Program-made: the position numbers and the translations under genes
In this document: one piece after another, positions 8,466 through 9,653 of the stretch
How positions within the stretch are numbered: position 1 is the stretch's first letter
Layout of the letters: the number at the start of each line of letters is the position of its first letter
Source of the DNA: Chloroflexota bacterium
Lineage (GTDB): Bacteria > Chloroflexota > Anaerolineae > 4572-78 > J111
Direction of reading: 5' to 3'
DNA: 9,653 nucleotides
Assembly: GCA_003694775.1 (NCBI GenBank)
Contig: RFJV01000002.1
Span: forward strand, 1-9,653
Notes under the pieces: generated by a model
What the model saw: the letters and a program-made list of their open reading frames with translations, nothing else
Databases searched by the model: none
Told to the model about the DNA's origin: nothing

Positions 8466-8537
8466 TTGCTGTTCTGCTGCCTTACTGCTCTACTGCTTTG
8501 CTACCTTGCTACTCTGCTACCTTGCTACCTTGTTTAC
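8466..8537. repeat. Degenerate tandem array of nine 8-bp units, consensus TTGCTACC
   Basis: Nine consecutive 8-bp units fit one register. The best ones are TTGCTACC (8498, 8522), TTGCTACT (8506) and CTGCTACC (8514); the outer ones are more degenerate (TTGCTGTT at 8466, CTGCTGCC at 8474, TTGTTTAC at 8530). The plus strand is pyrimidine-rich and the minus strand purine-rich. Being a multiple of 8, the period is out of step with codons, and translation gives only low-complexity Leu/Cys/Tyr peptide, so it is not coding. Unlike the other two arrays, it is not palindromic. Confidence 0.8.
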
Positions 8538-8616
8538 ACCCTTACTGTACGGCTCGACTGTTAGATTCGTGCTAGCGCATTATTAGAGCTTTATTAGACC
8601 GGGAAAAGAACCGGAC

Positions 8617-8657
8617 AAAAAACAGGGGCGATGTCCTGCACAGAACATCGCCCCTGT
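8617..8657 (-). terminator. Rho-independent terminator of the VPETG surface protein gene
   Basis: A perfect 12-bp stem (CAGGGGCGATGT 8623-8634, ACATCGCCCCTG 8645-8656), extendable by one A-T pair, with a 10-base loop. On the minus strand it is followed by six T's (8622-8617). It lies about 35 nt after the stop at 8692. The plus strand has no T-run. Confidence 0.9.
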
Positions 8658-8691
8658 ACACTGGCTGGATATTTTGCTGGTGAAAGAACTG

Positions 8692-9165
8692 CTACGACGC
8701 GGTGCGCAGTCGCCGGGCCACGAACAGAACCGCGGTCAGGCCCAGAGCAATCAGAACGGCTTCCAGACCGCCCAGACCGGTTTCCGGCACAGTCGCTGCG
8801 CCGGCAGGTTCTGCCGCCGGAACCGGGGTGGGAGTACGGGTGGGTTTAGGGGTGGGGGTTTTCTGCTGACTGCCTGCCGCGGCAGTTTCTCCCCCACTGC
8901 CTTTGGCGATAACCGGCGTATTGGTGGGGGTCGGCATAGCGGTGGGCGTGGTCAGCGCCGCGGCGCCGGCCGCGGTGGGCGTAGCCCTGGGTAAAACAAT
9001 CATCACGGTAGGTGTCGCCCTGGCCGCGGCGGCCTGCTGTTCCAGGTTCTGGCGGATGACAAATACACCCCCAATTCCTACCAGCCCCAAGACCAGCAGA
9101 CCAATCAGCGAGACGGCGAGGATGACAAAGAGTCTGTTCTGTCCGCCGGTGGTTTCTTCTTCCAT
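8692..9165 (-). CDS. Pro/Thr-rich surface protein with N-terminal membrane segment and VPETG sorting-like C-terminus
   Basis: Function unknown; predicted cell-surface protein of 157 residues. A polar N-terminus (1-10) leads to a hydrophobic segment (about 11-36) with no obvious cleavage site. Then comes a low-complexity Ala/Pro/Thr linker (45-125) with TPTPT-type runs. The C-terminus copies the layout of a sortase signal: VPETG (126-130), hydrophobic stretch (134-150), then a basic tail RRLR (151-154). If cleaved and anchored, the product would be mostly an extended linker with no globular domain, which is odd. Alternatively both hydrophobic segments stay in the membrane and the linker forms an external loop. 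GGAAGGAG lies 7 bases before the ATG. No sortase gene is in the window. A strong terminator follows the gene. It is divergent from another Pro/Thr-rich gene at the right edge. Confidence 0.85.
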   Translation of the reverse strand: MEEETTGGQNRLFVILAVSLIGLLVLGLVGIGGVFVIRQNLEQQAAAARATPTVMIVLPRATPTAAGAAALTTPTAMPTPTNTPVIAKGSGGETAAAGSQQKTPTPKPTRTPTPVPAAEPAGAATVPETGLGGLEAVLIALGLTAVLFVARRLRTAS

Positions 9166-9300
9166 TGCACTGCTCCTTCCTGACTGTGCCGGTACGCAAA
9201 ACGAATAAAAGTGACGGCTCTGTTAGAATTCAGGGGGGAGAAGCAACTGTTCAGGTCTGGGAAAACTATTTCTTAAATTGGCCTTTTCCCCGACTATCAG

Positions 9301-9357
9301 GCGTAAAACGTAAAACGTAAACCGTGAGGTCGAAGAACTGCGTATTACGTTTTACGC
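9301..9357. repeat. Perfect 13-bp inverted repeat with CGTAAAA heptamers
   Basis: GCGTAAAACGTAA (9301-9313) is the exact reverse complement of TTACGTTTTACGC (9345-9357), separated by 31 bp. The left arm belongs to three tandem 7-bp units (CGTAAAA, CGTAAAA, CGTAAAC; 9302-9322). It lies between divergent genes starting at 9165 and about 9439. No T-run follows either arm in the way expected for a terminator. It resembles the 3259-3346 element in layout: short tandem units inside a palindrome. Confidence 0.8.
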
Positions 9358-9438
9358 ATTCCAGGACCCACCCCTTGAAATCTGGTTGAACCAAAACGAC
9401 AGCAGATTTATGGCCTAATATTATGTCATCTTAATTTT

Positions 9439-9653
9439 ATGTCAAAATCCCTGAGTTGGCAAGTCAGGATGAAAAAACGGGTAGAGGATTCTGCTCCAGC
9501 TTTAAAGACGATGGTTGCTTCGCTCCTGCTGACTACCCTGCCAACAACTGTCCTGGCCAGTCCCTCTGGCGTCCCGGCCCGGCAGGAGGAGACCGCCACA
9601 CCCACACCCACTCCCACTTTGCCTCCGACGGCCTCGCCGTCCCCAACCGCCCC
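9439..9653 (+). CDS. Start of a secreted Pro/Thr-rich protein, 3' end off the window
   Basis: A reading frame open to the right edge (71 codons seen from ATG 9439). A polar, Lys/Arg-containing stretch leads to a hydrophobic core (MVASLLLTTLPTTVLA, codons 25-40), which ends in a plausible signal peptidase site (VLA-SP or LAS-PS). After about 15 residues comes a TPTPTPT and PTASPSPT linker, the style of low-complexity tether also seen in the divergent gene at 9165. The start is uncertain: ATG 9439, ATG 9469 (MKKR, a more normal signal peptide beginning) and ATG 9511 are all in frame, and none has a good ribosome binding site. Whatever functional domain it has lies beyond the window, so no role can be given. 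Confidence 0.6.
   Translation, partial: MSKSLSWQVRMKKRVEDSAPALKTMVASLLLTTLPTTVLASPSGVPARQEETATPTPTPTLPPTASPSPTA

Larger units (their letters stand above)
8370..8691. other. Intergenic spacer: repeat array and terminator, no gene
   Basis: This 322-bp stretch holds no convincing gene. Next to the hsp20 start it is A/T-richer and should contain that operon's promoter; TATCAT (minus strand, about 8413-8418) is a possible -10 without a matching -35. It then holds the octamer array (8466-8537), a pair of TTATTAGA direct repeats (8580-8587 and 8591-8598), and the terminator of the minus-strand gene that ends at 8692. Confidence 0.7.

Noticed and set aside
8079..8564. Plus-strand frame running through the TTGCTACC array
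   Set aside because: Half is the shadow of hsp20 and the rest is low-complexity peptide generated by an 8-bp DNA repeat.
8370..8640. CIRCE-type heat-shock operator upstream of the hsp20 operon
   Set aside because: No TTAGCACTC-N9-GAGTGCTAA match was found; GTGCTAGC near 8570 is only a partial resemblance.
3259..9357. CRISPR array
   Set aside because: The repeat units are 7-8 bp and contiguous, with no 25-40 bp repeats, unique spacers or cas genes.

Overview
The window looks like chromosomal DNA from a GC-rich bacterium, most likely a member of the Chloroflexota (Anaerolineae-like). This is an inference from gene style: Pro/Thr-rich 'TPTPTP' linkers on surface proteins, a class A penicillin-binding protein with an Ig-like C-terminus, an HtrA with an expanded PDZ domain, a seven-unit PD40/TolB-like lipoprotein, and degenerate 7-8 bp repeats between genes. 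No rRNA, tRNA, transposase, phage gene, plasmid gene or CRISPR array is visible.

Layout. Bases 1-2690 (minus) hold most of a class A penicillin-binding protein whose 3' end lies off the left edge. Upstream is a single-gene infA (2893-3126, minus) with a near-consensus promoter and its own terminator; the terminator abuts the candidate promoter of the PBP gene. A repeat-rich palindrome (3259-3346) separates the infA promoter from a divergent two-gene operon. That operon encodes a TTG-started membrane protein with an acidic tail (3460-4131) and an RdgB/HAM1 nucleotide pyrophosphatase (4131-4748), and it ends at a strong hairpin terminator. Convergent to it is htrA (4877-6157, minus), which is divergent from a PD40 beta-propeller lipoprotein (6340-7368, plus). 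A bidirectional terminator then faces a two-gene small heat-shock protein operon (8369 to 7448, minus). Beyond a repeat-bearing spacer lies a minus-strand protein with a VPETG sorting-like C-terminus (8692-9165). Another palindromic repeat spacer follows, and then the start of a secreted Pro/Thr-rich protein on the plus strand (from about 9439, cut by the right edge).

How the genes fit together. Most products act at or outside the membrane (cell-wall synthesis, HtrA proteolysis, lipoprotein propeller, surface-anchored proteins) or in protein quality control (two Hsp20s, HtrA). RdgB cleans the nucleotide pool and IF-1 serves translation. The genes sit in many short units with separate promoters and terminators, so this is a neighbourhood of housekeeping and envelope genes rather than one dedicated system.

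The least explained part of the window is the spacer DNA. Three separate intergenic arrays of short degenerate units (8 bp, 8 bp and 7 bp) occur within about 6 kb, two of them built into perfect inverted repeats.
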